This document shows, piece after piece, positions 1-9,360 of a DNA stretch of 64,000 bases. The first letter of the stretch is position 1; every line of letters begins with the position of its first letter. Made by a program: the position numbers and the translations under genes. The stretch is from contig OY730443.1 of assembly GCA_963422705.1 (NCBI GenBank), positions 1,426,001 through 1,490,000 of the forward strand, read 5' to 3'. The notes beneath the pieces are model-generated. The model searched no databases, was not told where the DNA came from, and saw only the letters and a list, made by a program, of their open reading frames with translations. The DNA is from G963422705 sp963422705. GTDB taxonomy: Bacteria; Poribacteria; WGA-4E; WGA-3G.

Positions 1-63
1 ACCCTTTTACGCCCGAGCAGCGGTTCGGTGCTCTACGCCAATAGCTTGCTTCCTTTCATTCCG

Positions 64-1572
64 CTAACCCAATTGGTGATTCAAGGGCCGTAGTGCTTGA
101 TAAATTTCCGCGTAAGTCGGTAATTTTTCATCGTAATGTCGGGCAATCTCTGGGCGTGGATGGTAAATGGCGCGCGTTCTCACCAGTTGTTCAACCGCTT
201 CTTCAACGGAATGGTATTTTCCGATGGCAGTACCCGCTAAAATAGCGGTGCCGAGGCAGACACCTTCGGAGATGTCCAGTGCGACGACTTTTTTGCCAAA
301 CATATCCGCTTTGAGTTGTAGCCATTTTTCAGATTTTGCCCCGCCGCCGATAGTTCGAATTTCGTTTATGACAACCCCGGCATCCTGCAACATGGCGAGA
401 TTCTGTTTTATTTCGTAACTAATACCTTCGAGAATCGCTTTGACGAGCTCGCCCTTTGTTGTTGAAAGCGTTAACCCGACAATAGCTCCTTTTGACCTCA
501 AATCCAAATGAGGTGTTCCCGAACCGGTGAAATGTGGGAGTAACATCGGCGTGGCGGGTGTGTCAGGCATCCCATCAAGGAGAATATCATAAACATCGCG
601 TTGACTTGCCTCTGCCTGCGCGATTTCTGCCTGTCCGAACGTATCGCGGAACCATCGCAGGACAACGCCCCCACTAGATACGAAACCTAAGGTTACGTAC
701 AACCCGCTGACAACATGCGGGTAACACGCGAAATTCCCATCTATCATCTGCTGATTGATGACGGGTTCTGTAAACGCAGGTGTAATACACTCAACGGTGC
801 CGGTTGCGTCCATGACGTCACCGCTGCGAATAATGCCCGCACCTAGTGCGCCGCACGGCTGGTCATGGCCACCAGTGACGCCGAACGAGGCGCGCGGTAG
901 GCCGAGTTCGTCGGCGACACGCGGGGAAATTTTGCCGATGATAGTCCCCGATGGCGCCGTCTCCGGGAAAAGGGCGGCATCTATGTTTCCTAAACCGAGC
1001 ATTTTTTCGGACCAGGTTTTATGAATAATATCAAAAGCCATGGTTCGCGCAGCCAGCGAATAGTCAACGACAGGCGGGATACCGAGTTTGAAGTAGACGA
1101 AATCTTCAAATCCGAGAAACTTCCAAACCTGCCGATAAACCTCCGGTTGATTCCGTTGCATCCAGATGAGTTTCGGCAGTGTATGAATATCACTGAGCGG
1201 CATACCGGTAATCTGCATCACTTCCAAAGGAGTCATGTGTTGCTTGAGTTCTTCACAGATTCCGGATGCCCTATCATCAAAAGTAGTAATGGCGTTTGTC
1301 AAGATGCTGCCATCCGCTGCAACCGGTGTCACAGCCTCACCTTGCGATGCAACGCTGATGGCTTCAATTGGTTCAGCTTGTGTTTGTGCCGCCACGTGTT
1401 TAATGCCGGTTGCTATCTTATCCCAGACAACATTTGTATCGAGTTCCGAACTGCCCGGTTGTGGGTGTATCAATGGGTATTCGCCATAAGCTTGGGCGAG
1501 AATATCTCCATCTTGACGAAAGGCGATGACTTTGCAGCCAGTCGTGCCGACATCAATACCTAAAAGACTCAT
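64..1572 (-). CDS. FGGY-family carbohydrate kinase, xylulokinase-like
   Basis: This 502-residue protein has the full length of the FGGY sugar kinases, which phosphorylate pentoses, hexoses or polyols with ATP. The N-terminus MSLLGIDVGTTGCKV is the phosphate-1 loop of the actin-like ATPase fold, GGHDQPCGALGAG lies in the central region and IRTIGGGAKSEKW is the adenosine-binding motif of the C-terminal domain. The order of motifs is intact. Xylulokinase is the nearest named member, but substrate cannot be decided from sequence, so no symbol is given. An AAGGAG-type ribosome site sits just upstream of the ATG and a sigma70-like promoter about 35 bp further up. The gene stands alone, divergent from the SDR gene. 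Confidence 0.85.
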   Translation of the reverse strand: MSLLGIDVGTTGCKVIAFRQDGDILAQAYGEYPLIHPQPGSSELDTNVVWDKIATGIKHVAAQTQAEPIEAISVASQGEAVTPVAADGSILTNAITTFDDRASGICEELKQHMTPLEVMQITGMPLSDIHTLPKLIWMQRNQPEVYRQVWKFLGFEDFVYFKLGIPPVVDYSLAARTMAFDIIHKTWSEKMLGLGNIDAALFPETAPSGTIIGKISPRVADELGLPRASFGVTGGHDQPCGALGAGIIRSGDVMDATGTVECITPAFTEPVINQQMIDGNFACYPHVVSGLYVTLGFVSSGGVVLRWFRDTFGQAEIAQAEASQRDVYDILLDGMPDTPATPMLLPHFTGSGTPHLDLRSKGAIVGLTLSTTKGELVKAILEGISYEIKQNLAMLQDAGVVINEIRTIGGGAKSEKWLQLKADMFGKKVVALDISEGVCLGTAILAGTAIGKYHSVEEAVEQLVRTRAIYHPRPEIARHYDEKLPTYAEIYQALRPLNHQLG

Positions 1573-1909
1573 TGTTTGTTTTCTCCTTGATACATAATGC
1601 TGATATCATACAACAAATCAGGTTTTAACACAAATGCTTTGTTTTTAGCACTATTTAATCTTTCAAGCATGCGAACAAAATCGCAAAACATCCCAGTAGT
1701 TGAAATCTCCAGGGCACGAACGCCTCGCCAAATCTGAGAAACTGCGAAACGAAATGACTCTGTATAAACGCCATGGTTTTTTGAAATTGATGTCCGGAGT
1801 GTGCTATACTAATAATTATGAAGCTCTGGTGGGCAAAAACCAACTAATTTTTATATCTGAATTATGAATGGATGCGCTTTAGTATCACTGAATTGGGAGG
1901 CGCCTCGGG
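1573..1909. other. Divergent intergenic region between kinase and SDR genes
   Basis: This 337-bp gap holds the kinase promoter candidate on the minus strand. On the plus strand TTGAAA (1781-1786) and TATACT (1806-1811) are separated by 19 bp, a weak promoter candidate for the SDR gene. A short minus-strand open frame at 1655-1843 has no recognisable features and is not called. No RNA gene was seen. Confidence 0.5.
1605..1633 (-). promoter_or_regulatory. Putative promoter of the FGGY kinase gene
   Basis: On the minus strand TTGTGT (1628-1633) is followed after 17 bp by TATGAT (1605-1610), 33 bp before the start codon. The -10 matches the sigma70 consensus in five of six positions, the -35 only in three to four. 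Confidence 0.4.
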
Positions 1910-2683
1910 ATGCGTTTTGAAAACAAAGTGGCTATTGTAACAGGGGGCGGTGGGCCATTAGGCATTGGCAGGGCAGCATGTCTTGCCTTCGCGCGTGAAG
2001 GCGCATCTGTGGTTGTCGCTGGTGGCAGAAGCGCGGAGGCTGTCGCCGCAGAGATTTCGGATGAAGGTGGAAATGCAATTTCCATCCCATTGGACGTTAC
2101 TGTGCCTGAACAAGTCGAAGCAGCAATTGATGCAACAATGGCTTGTTTTAAACGAGTGGATATTCTTTTTAATAATGCGGGTATTCTGGGCCGCCAGGCG
2201 TTGTTTGAATTGACACCGGAGGAATTTGACCGGGTGATGGCAGTGAATGTTAAAGGATGTCTGTTGTGCGCGCAGGCAGCCGCGAAGGTGATGATAGCCG
2301 AACGGATACGCGGAAGGATAATTAACAATTCATCGATTTTTGCCGAAGAATCACACGTCGGCGTTTTAAGTTATTGCGTAAGCAAAGCTGCGGTGAATCG
2401 ACTCACGCGAAGTCTGGCACTAGAACTGCGGCAGTACGGCATCACAGTGAATGCTATCGCTCCAGGCGGGGGTGCGCGAACAGGTATGAATGCTCCGCAA
2501 AATATACCACAGGATAATACTTTGCCACGGCTTCCCCCTATTTCAGCGGATGCCCCGCCGCTTGAACGCGGGGCATCTGTCTGGGATTACATTGGAGGCG
2601 TTCTGTTTCTCGCTTCCAATGAAGCGGCTTATATTAGCGGTGAGATTATGACAATTGACGGGGGCGCGGTGGCACGTCGATAA
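1910..2683 (+). CDS. Short-chain dehydrogenase/reductase (SDR)
   Basis: A 257-residue classical SDR, an NAD(P)-dependent oxidoreductase of the FabG/3-oxoacyl reductase type. The cofactor loop TGGGGPLGIGR lies at residues 10-20, NNAGI follows near residue 90, and the catalytic Ser and YCVSK (Tyr-x3-Lys) lie in the expected central segment. The C-terminus ends with the usual SGEIMTIDGG element. The length is normal for the family. The start is supported by GGGAGG about nine bases upstream. The substrate is unknown. The downstream PGPGW gene starts 16 bp after the stop, so the two may be co-transcribed, although they share no obvious function. Confidence 0.88.
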   Translation: MRFENKVAIVTGGGGPLGIGRAACLAFAREGASVVVAGGRSAEAVAAEISDEGGNAISIPLDVTVPEQVEAAIDATMACFKRVDILFNNAGILGRQALFELTPEEFDRVMAVNVKGCLLCAQAAAKVMIAERIRGRIINNSSIFAEESHVGVLSYCVSKAAVNRLTRSLALELRQYGITVNAIAPGGGARTGMNAPQNIPQDNTLPRLPPISADAPPLERGASVWDYIGGVLFLASNEAAYISGEIMTIDGGAVARR

Positions 2684-2699
2684 ATGAGGAGACAATCGG

Positions 2700-3143
2700 T
2701 TGGGATTTATTAGTACATTAGGAATTTATGGGAGTCTGCTCTTTGAATGGGTTAAAGCACACCGCTTATTTCTTGGTATTATCTCAGTTACCAGTCTTGT
2801 CGCTAGCCTCATCAGTTGCGTAGCAGTTATCGCTTACCTGCCATCTGATTATTTTATCATAAAAAAACAGATGATTCGTATTAAGCGCCCCATTTTACGT
2901 GTGTGCTTCATCTTCTTGAAAAATCTCATCGCCATGATTTTCATTATTGTTGGAATCATCCAAATCCCGTTACCTGGGCAAGGTGTGTTGACAATTTTAA
3001 TCGGAATCATCATCAGCGATATTCCGGGCAAGCGTTTGTGGGAACGTCGCATCATACAAATACCAGCCGTATTCAAAGCTGCCAATCTCATCCGTTTACA
3101 TCTTAAACGTTCACCGTTTGTGTTAGAGGCAAAAGAGGAATAA
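2700..3143 (+). CDS. PGPGW-type small membrane protein, TTG start
   Basis: A 147-residue protein with about three hydrophobic segments. The stretch IPLPGQGVLTILIGI resembles the PGPGW family of putative membrane proteins (consensus around PLPGPG), and a basic segment follows it. The chosen start is TTG at 2700: GAGGAG lies seven bases upstream and no suitable in-frame ATG is available. Function is not known for the family. It follows the SDR gene by 16 bp. It could be an unrelated membrane protein if the PLPG match is chance. Confidence 0.6.
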   Translation: MGFISTLGIYGSLLFEWVKAHRLFLGIISVTSLVASLISCVAVIAYLPSDYFIIKKQMIRIKRPILRVCFIFLKNLIAMIFIIVGIIQIPLPGQGVLTILIGIIISDIPGKRLWERRIIQIPAVFKAANLIRLHLKRSPFVLEAKEE

Positions 3144-3179
3144 TTGGAACAAACAGCATGAATGTCAGCGAGTACCCTA

Positions 3180-3745
3180 TCAACGAAGCAATTTTTTATG
3201 AAGGTGTAATAGGCGTTGGAGCTCTGTAATCGGCGCGGTGTGTTCATCGACGCGCAAATCGATGTAACGTTCATTGAAGCCGCCGTAGCCCCCGTGTTTG
3301 CGTAGGACGAGCAACGCGGCAGATTGCTGCCAGCGGCTGTTGCCCCCTTTCTCTTGTCCTGCGAGAAGTGCCGCCATCAATTTATCAGCGAGCTCACCCC
3401 GGGTTCCTCAAATGCATGGCCCATGGCTTTCACAACGGCTTCTCCAACGAGAATATTGCCTTGGGCGGTATAATTTTTGCCGGATGCGCTATCTGCCCAA
3501 TCATTGCATGCGTTTCCTGTATAATTGGCGATGTTTCCTTTCGCGTCCACAATGCCGACTTGTCGAGTTGCACGTCCCGAATCTGTCGCGATAAGATATT
3601 CCAAAGTATGTTCTGCGGTAAGCCCACTTTTGAGTAACTTCACCCCTTTGGGGCCGTATGTGGTATTTGTCCAGGATTGCGTCGAAATCGCCGTTAACCG
3701 CGGCTCAAAACGCCGTAAAAACAGACTAAAGCGTATAAAAATCAT
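3180..3745 (-). pseudogene. DUF1028 (Ntn-hydrolase-like) gene remnant, frameshifted and 5'-truncated
   Basis: Two adjacent minus-strand frames together encode most of a DUF1028 protein. The first (3377-3745) has ISTQSWTNTTYGPKG, RQVGIVDAKGNIANYTG and GNILVGEAVVKAMGHAFEE. The second (from 3380 down to 3180) continues with LMAALLAGQEKGGNSRWQQS and GGYGGFNERYIDLRVD. A single-base shift near 3400, at a CCCGGGG run, joins EEPG to ELADKLMAALL in the expected order. The first 50 or so residues of the family, including the usual N-terminal nucleophile region, are missing; what precedes ISTQSW does not match. The family is proposed to include amidase-like hydrolases. The gene is very probably dead. 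Confidence 0.8.
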
Positions 3746-3797
3746 CGGGCACTCCTACGAAGCATAATTTGCTACACAGCCAGAAAATTTATAGCCA

Positions 3798-5096
3798 TTA
3801 CTCCTCTTCAAATCGCATCTTCATAGCCGCAGCATGCCCTTCCAATCCCTCCACCTCAGCGAGTCTTACAACATCAGGCATCACTTTCTTTAAGGCAGTT
3901 TTGGTGTAAGAAATGAGGCTAGTCTTCTTGATGAAATCATCAACGCTTAAGGGTGAAGCGTAACGCGCTGCAGTCCCCGTGGGCAGCACATGGTTTGGCC
4001 CCGCAATGTAATCTCCAACAGCTTCCGGGGAATAAGGGCCCAGCAGAATAGCACCCGCGTTTTGGATTTTTCCTAACCAGTCAAGTGGATGCTCCACGTG
4101 CAATTCAACATGTTCCGGCGCGATTTGGTTGGTGAGGTTAACCGCTTCGTCTAAACCGCTGACAATAAACGCCACACCGTAATTTTCAAAAGCCTGTTGA
4201 ATTTCGCTTTGGCGAGGTAACGCCCGGGCTTGGAGCGCTACAGCGACTTTCACCTGTTCAGCAAAACCGAGTGATTCAGTAAGAAGAATTGCGGAGCAGT
4301 CCGCACTGTGTTCCGCTTGTGAAATCATGTCGGCGGCCGCATAGTCCGCATCAGCGGTACTATCGGCGATAATGAGAATTTCGCTTGGACCGGCAAGCTT
4401 ATCTATATCGACATGCCCGTAGAGCTCCTTTTTTGCGAGTTGGACGTAGAGATTGCCCGGGCCTATAATCTTGTCGACGGGTGATATCGTCTCAGTCCCA
4501 TAAGCCATCGCTGCGACTGCTTGTGCGCCGCCGCATTTATATACTTCTCGAATCCCACATTCGGCCGCTGCAACTATCAGATACGGGTTAATCTGCCGAT
4601 TCCGGAGGGGAGCCATACAGACAGCAATTTCCTCCACCCCACAGACAGTAGCAGGTATCACATTCATCAACAACGAAGAGACAAGTGACTGACTGACTGA
4701 CGGAATACAGATGCCGACACGTTTTAAGGGACGGATGAGGTGCCCGAGGATAACACCATTCGCTTCGGTAGACATCCAGGAAGTGCGTAGCTGTTTTTGG
4801 TGGAACTTCTCAATGTTGTTTCGAGCATGTGTTAGGGATTCAATAAATTCAGAGGTTACTTCTAAGTAAGCCTCCCCAAATTCTTCGCGTGAGACTTTAA
4901 GCTCCTTTGGTGAAAAACGTGGTGCATCGAGCTTTCTCGTGTATCGCGCCACAGCTTTATCGCCCTCATTTCGAACGTCGTTCAGTGTACGTCGTACCGT
5001 TTTTAAAATCCCTTCATCCATTAACTTTCCTCGCGCCCTTATTTTTTTCAGGAAAGTTTCTGCTTCCGGGGTACCGGTTTGAAGAATTCGCAACAT
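3798..5096 (-). CDS. hisD: Histidinol dehydrogenase
   Basis: HisD catalyses the last two steps of histidine synthesis, oxidising L-histidinol to L-histidine with two NAD+ and a bound zinc. The 432-residue length is typical. Family landmarks include KRVGICIPSVSQSLVSSLLM, KIIGPGNLYVQLAKK, AGPSEILIIAD, the zinc-site element SQAEHSADC and the catalytic APEHVELHV. It lies 59 bp downstream of murA on the same strand and is probably co-transcribed with it. No other his gene is in the window. One oddity is a longer gap than usual between the first two landmarks, but nothing essential appears lost. Confidence 0.96.
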   Translation of the reverse strand: MLRILQTGTPEAETFLKKIRARGKLMDEGILKTVRRTLNDVRNEGDKAVARYTRKLDAPRFSPKELKVSREEFGEAYLEVTSEFIESLTHARNNIEKFHQKQLRTSWMSTEANGVILGHLIRPLKRVGICIPSVSQSLVSSLLMNVIPATVCGVEEIAVCMAPLRNRQINPYLIVAAAECGIREVYKCGGAQAVAAMAYGTETISPVDKIIGPGNLYVQLAKKELYGHVDIDKLAGPSEILIIADSTADADYAAADMISQAEHSADCSAILLTESLGFAEQVKVAVALQARALPRQSEIQQAFENYGVAFIVSGLDEAVNLTNQIAPEHVELHVEHPLDWLGKIQNAGAILLGPYSPEAVGDYIAGPNHVLPTGTAARYASPLSVDDFIKKTSLISYTKTALKKVMPDVVRLAEVEGLEGHAAAMKMRFEEE

Positions 5097-5155
5097 CGTT
5101 GAATAAATGCTCCTTTTCGCTTTTGGAATTGATAGGGGGCGAATGCTGCCGTGGG

Positions 5156-6424
5156 TTAAGCGTCATCAACTCTGATAATATTCGCGCCGATATTGTTCAG
5201 TTTTTTCTCAATTGCTTCGTACCCCCGGTCAATGTGATAGACACGCGAGACGACGGTTTCACCAACCGCTGCCATACCGGCGGCGACGAGCACGGCACCT
5301 GCACGTAAGTCGGATGCCATAACCGGTGCACCGCTAAGATGTGATACACCGTGAACCAATGCGCGCCGGCCATCCAGCATGATATTTGCCCCCATGCGGT
5401 TGAGCTCCGCTGCATGTATGAACCTATCTGTGTGCACCTGTTCAGTAATAATGCTAGTGCCAGTCGCGACAGAGAGGAGCCCCATTATCTGGGCCTGCAT
5501 ATCCGTCTGGAATCCAGGAAACGGTTCCGTCGTCAAATCAATAGCTCTCAGTTCTCTCGGAGTTGTCACTCGAACACCTGCGTCGTCCCAATCCAACTCC
5601 ACACCGGCCTCAATGAGCTTCTCAGAGACAGCCGGCAGCTGCCCCGGTGTGGTACCTTTGACATAGACATCTCCACGGGTAATCGCTGCAGCAACGATGA
5701 AGGTACCCGCTTCAATATCATCAGATATGACGGTGTGTTCAGTACCGTAGAGTTGTTTAACACCGTGAATTGTTAGGACGGAAGAACCGATGCCTTCAAT
5801 ATTTGCCCCCATGGCGTTGAGAAATCGTGCTAAATCGCTGATATGCGGCTCACATGCAGCACCACGGATAACAGTTGTGCCTTTAGCTAAGGTTGCCGCC
5901 ATCATGACGTTTGCCGTCGCACCTACACTCGGCCCATATTTTCCGGTGAGGTACATCTCTGTTCCGCGGAGCTGTTGTGCTTGTGCGAAGATATATCCTT
6001 TTTCCACCTGGACGTGTGTCCCTAAATTCTCCAGGCCCCGGATGTGCAAATCAATCGGGCGCGGCCCGATAGCACAGCCGCCAGGAAAGGAAACTTTTGC
6101 ACGGCCCAGCTTCGCAACAAGCGGGCCCAAAACGTAAATGGAGGCACGCATTTTGCGCACCAGCTCATACGGGGCCTCATACTCCAGATGGTTCACCGGC
6201 TCAATATAGAGGGTATTATCCTTCAGTTTTATTGATGCCCCAAGCCCTTCAAGCACGGCATGGAGCGTTGCTACGTCTGTTAAATTTGGAACATTGTGTA
6301 GGACACTGACGCCGTCACCGAGGATTGCCGCAGCAACTGCGATAGGGAGTACAGCGTTTTTAGAACCACTTACCGGAATTGTTCCTTCAAGTCGTGTTGA
6401 ACCGTTGACAACTAATTTTTCCAT
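5156..6424 (-). CDS. murA: UDP-N-acetylglucosamine 1-carboxyvinyltransferase
   Basis: MurA transfers enolpyruvate from PEP to UDP-GlcNAc, the first committed step of peptidoglycan synthesis in the cytoplasm. The 422-residue protein starts with LVVNGSTRLEGTIPVSGSKN, has RKMRASIYVLGPLVAKLGRA, and carries the catalytic cysteine in FPGGCAIGPRPIDLH at residue 117, the residue that fosfomycin would alkylate. GFQTDMQAQIM and the DRGYEAIEKKL end are also family features. Cys rather than Asp at this position predicts fosfomycin sensitivity. It is the first gene of a probable murA-hisD pair, with AGGAGAATAAAAA before the ATG. Confidence 0.96.
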   Translation of the reverse strand: MEKLVVNGSTRLEGTIPVSGSKNAVLPIAVAAAILGDGVSVLHNVPNLTDVATLHAVLEGLGASIKLKDNTLYIEPVNHLEYEAPYELVRKMRASIYVLGPLVAKLGRAKVSFPGGCAIGPRPIDLHIRGLENLGTHVQVEKGYIFAQAQQLRGTEMYLTGKYGPSVGATANVMMAATLAKGTTVIRGAACEPHISDLARFLNAMGANIEGIGSSVLTIHGVKQLYGTEHTVISDDIEAGTFIVAAAITRGDVYVKGTTPGQLPAVSEKLIEAGVELDWDDAGVRVTTPRELRAIDLTTEPFPGFQTDMQAQIMGLLSVATGTSIITEQVHTDRFIHAAELNRMGANIMLDGRRALVHGVSHLSGAPVMASDLRAGAVLVAAGMAAVGETVVSRVYHIDRGYEAIEKKLNNIGANIIRVDDA

Positions 6425-7073
6425 TTTTTATTCTCCTAACGTTCTCGCAATTTCCGGTTACCATCGGGAACATCAGCCTGTCGAGGGAAGTGCATACCCG
6501 AAATTAGTTTTTTAGAATTAGAAAGCTCAATGAGTTTACTGGCTCCTTATCGTAGCATAAAGCATTATCGGACTGAGTGATATTAAATACCTCCCGTATC
6601 GCATAAACGATGCCAATGCCGTCTTTGTTACAAATATAGTGTTACAAAGCATATGGACATTTTTAGGTTGTGTCAAAATAGACACATGTTATTTTGGATA
6701 GGTATATTACAGTCATCAAAACTTTCTCACTCTGATATGAAACGGACAAACAGAATTCATTTGCAGCGAATCAGAATTTTTGATAAAATCTAATTTCAAT
6801 TTATATTTTATTCAGAACCATTTAGTTCTCGGTTAAGAACGGACTTGAGTGCTCAAGATTCCCCTGTCGGAGCTATCTCCTTTTCGCGAGTGCCCCTTCC
6901 GCGCCAGAAATGTTCCCGATTTAGAGGAAAACCGTTTGTAGTAGGGGTAGGAGAATCTGGTATAGGATGAGCTCGGCCCCATTGCTTGTAATACATTTTC
7001 GCTGTCCGTCTCTTTTAGGAAAATATTGAAAACTGAGTGACTCTAAGGCTATTTTATTTATGAGGTAAGGCAG
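6425..7073. other. 649-bp intergenic region with inverted repeats
   Basis: No gene is recognised between the divergent murA and oxidoreductase genes. The region is AT-rich in the middle. TGTGTC-AAAATA-GACACA at 6669-6686 is a perfect 6+6 inverted repeat, CTTGAG-TG-CTCAAG near 6844-6857 is another, and TTACAAA occurs twice just upstream of the first. These could be operators or small hairpins. TTGAAA (7026-7031) and TATTTT (7050-7055) with an 18-bp spacer form a weak plus-strand promoter candidate. Confidence 0.45.
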
Positions 7074-8126
7074 ATGAAAAAAAAAACATATCGTGTCGGA
7101 ATTATCGGTTGTGGCGGTATGGGACGTTCTCATGCCCGGAATTGGATGAGCACCGGTAGAGCTGAAATTGTCACTGCATCGGACATTAGTGCCGATTCGG
7201 CTGCGCAGTTTGCTTCCGAGCTCTCTCTACCGACACACTATACGGATTTCGATGAGATGTGCGGTAAGGAAGAGTTAGACATCGTGAGCATTACGACTTG
7301 GCAGAGCGTCCGCGCGGAGCCGACTAGGGCTGCCGCAGAAAGCGGCGTTTTAGGCGTAATCACTGAAAAGCCGATGGCCGCGTCAGTAGGCGATGCACAG
7401 GACATGATGGACGTGTGCGAAAAGCATGGGACAAAACTTGTGGTTGGACATCAACGCAGGTTCAGTCCGCAGAACTGCGAAGCACGACGGCTCATACAAG
7501 AAGGGGCGATTGGAACACCGCAAACGATGCTCCGCCGCGATGGACACGGGTTACTCAATCGGGGCACCCACGAAATTGATGAAATGCGTTACATCCTCGG
7601 TGACCCGGCCCCTTTATGGCTCATCGGGCAAGTCGCGCGACAGACAGACAGGTGGGAACGTCGCGTCCGATGTGAAGACCTGTGCATGGCAGAAATCTGT
7701 TTTGAAGGCGGCATCCGTGGCATTTACGAAAGCGATTTGCCGGAACCAGGACTCCGTGGTGATGTCGTCTATGGGGACGATGGCCAACTCCGGCGTAGTA
7801 GTGACGGCAACATTGAAGTGCTCAACAGTAAAGCCGCCGGTTGGCAGCACTTCAAACCGCGCCAGAGTGAACCAAATCAGTTTGACGAGATGTTAGCCTG
7901 GATTGAAGGCGACATTGACGAACATCGGAATGCCGGAAAACATGGGCTCTGCACAATAGAAATTCTGATGGCGATTTACGAATCGCTGCGGCTCAAAAAT
8001 GTCGTAACGTTCCCGCTAACGACACGCCCGAATCCGCTTGACCTGTTGGTTGAAGATGGCGCCTTACCGGTGTTAGTTGAGGGACGCTATGACATCCGCG
8101 CCCCGTTCCCAGAAGAGAAAAAGTAG
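7074..8126 (+). CDS. Gfo/Idh/MocA-family NAD(P)-dependent oxidoreductase
   Basis: A 350-residue protein of the family that oxidises or reduces sugars, inositols and related polyols. The Rossmann loop VGIIGCGGMGRSHARNW is at the N-terminus, GVITEKPMAASVGDAQ contains the family EKP motif near residue 100, and LLNRGTHEIDEMRYILG carries the catalytic-region His. The C-terminal beta-sheet domain is present to full length. GAGGT lies eight bases before the ATG, which opens with a lysine run encoded by poly-A. An intrinsic terminator follows the gene, so it is probably monocistronic. The substrate is unknown. Confidence 0.88.
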   Translation: MKKKTYRVGIIGCGGMGRSHARNWMSTGRAEIVTASDISADSAAQFASELSLPTHYTDFDEMCGKEELDIVSITTWQSVRAEPTRAAAESGVLGVITEKPMAASVGDAQDMMDVCEKHGTKLVVGHQRRFSPQNCEARRLIQEGAIGTPQTMLRRDGHGLLNRGTHEIDEMRYILGDPAPLWLIGQVARQTDRWERRVRCEDLCMAEICFEGGIRGIYESDLPEPGLRGDVVYGDDGQLRRSSDGNIEVLNSKAAGWQHFKPRQSEPNQFDEMLAWIEGDIDEHRNAGKHGLCTIEILMAIYESLRLKNVVTFPLTTRPNPLDLLVEDGALPVLVEGRYDIRAPFPEEKK

Positions 8127-8153
8127 GGCATCAATTATAGCATACATCCTGAT

Positions 8154-8184
8154 AAGGGCAGGTTTTTGACTGCCCTTTCTTTCC
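8154..8184 (+). terminator. Intrinsic terminator after the oxidoreductase gene
   Basis: AAGGGCAG and CTGCCCTT form an 8-bp perfect stem with an eight-base loop, followed by TCTTTCC. It lies about 28 bp past the oxidoreductase stop codon. Confidence 0.7.
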
Positions 8185-8327
8185 TGAATGGAATTCTCTA
8201 TTTCACGGTAGCCATGCATTGTGTCGTGGAAAAATTGCTCGCCCCGAACCGTCAGAAGTAAACCAGCCTTCTCACCTGAACCTCAAGGACGCCTCAGTCG
8301 GAAAACGCTATTAAAACGAATGCAGTT

Positions 8328-9227
8328 TTAGCAGTCCACGTCTTTCCCTTCACTTCCGTAAACTTTCATGCGTTCTTGCGTTGTGATTTCCTGACAACTC
8401 GCGGGTTTATAATGAAACTGGAGGGCACGACGACGTTGCTGAGAATGGTTTACCGGGCTACCATGATGGAGCAATCCATGCCAGAAGAGACATCCACCCG
8501 GTTTGAGAGGCACCATCGTATCGCGTGCAACGGGGACATCGGTATCGCAAATTTGCCAATCGCGCCGCTTGAAATGGATTCTGGGCCCCTCATGATGGGA
8601 ACCGGGGATGATGTGCATGCACCCGTTTTCAGGCACGGCTTCGTCAAGTGCTATCCAGACACCGGCGACAGTTGTGCCGAGAGGTAGATTAAAATAGGCG
8701 CAATCCTGATGCCACGGTTTTTCGGAACCAAACCGCGGCGGTTTTACCAATGCCATATCTTGAAAAAGCTCAGGCGGCTCACCCATGATTTTTTCAAGGG
8801 TGCTAAGCAGCCCCGCATGCATTCCCATAGTGTTCAAGCGCGGTTCATGTTCAACAAATCGGAAAATTTTCCGGACGGCCTCGCGGCGTTCATCACGCGC
8901 CATTTCGTTTTTATGTTTCACAAGCGATGGCTCAAATTGAATTGCCCGGAAGTCCGGACACTTCCCATCTATCAGATGAATCATGCCTGCCAAAGCGTCC
9001 CCAACTTCTTCTGCGCTGAAGGCATCCTGGATGACGAGGTAACCGTGCCGATGGAAATGGTGGATGTGAGTTTCCGTCACGGCCGAAAATCCGCCGGTGA
9101 TTCCTTCAACCACCGTATCAAATCTATACAGCCCGGCGGGATAAGGAATTGCAGGTACGCCCTTTAATTGATTAGAAGCGTGCCCTTTGCGACGCTCCAC
9201 GTGTTCGCTAGTTGCTAAGGTACTCAT
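8328..9227 (-). CDS. Phytanoyl-CoA dioxygenase (PhyH) family protein
   Basis: A 299-residue Fe(II)/2-oxoglutarate-dependent oxygenase. The metal ligands are visible: H173-Q-D175 in PWHQDCAYF and the distal His in LLHHGSPVNHS around residue 255, followed by an arginine cluster (QQRRRAL) that would bind 2-oxoglutarate. GVWIALDEAVPENGCMHIIP is the family's central strand signature. PhyH proteins hydroxylate CoA esters, halogenate or modify natural products, so the substrate is open. AAGGAGG lies six bases before the ATG. Members are numerous in poribacterial genomes, which supports the taxonomic guess. Confidence 0.9.
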   Translation of the reverse strand: MSTLATSEHVERRKGHASNQLKGVPAIPYPAGLYRFDTVVEGITGGFSAVTETHIHHFHRHGYLVIQDAFSAEEVGDALAGMIHLIDGKCPDFRAIQFEPSLVKHKNEMARDERREAVRKIFRFVEHEPRLNTMGMHAGLLSTLEKIMGEPPELFQDMALVKPPRFGSEKPWHQDCAYFNLPLGTTVAGVWIALDEAVPENGCMHIIPGSHHEGPRIHFKRRDWQICDTDVPVARDTMVPLKPGGCLFWHGLLHHGSPVNHSQQRRRALQFHYKPASCQEITTQERMKVYGSEGKDVDC

Positions 9228-9360
9228 AAAAAACCTCCTTCGTCTCTATTCTCGATAATGCCCATTTCATATGACAGTTGAGACATTTACCTGCTCTGCC
9301 CCGCAGATTGTATTCTCCTATTTTGAACCATTTAATAAACGTCCTCCGAATGATTTCTTT

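Noticed and set aside
1655..1843. Small minus-strand gene between the kinase and SDR genes
   Set aside because: Sixty-two codons with no ribosome site or motif, overlapping promoter candidates.
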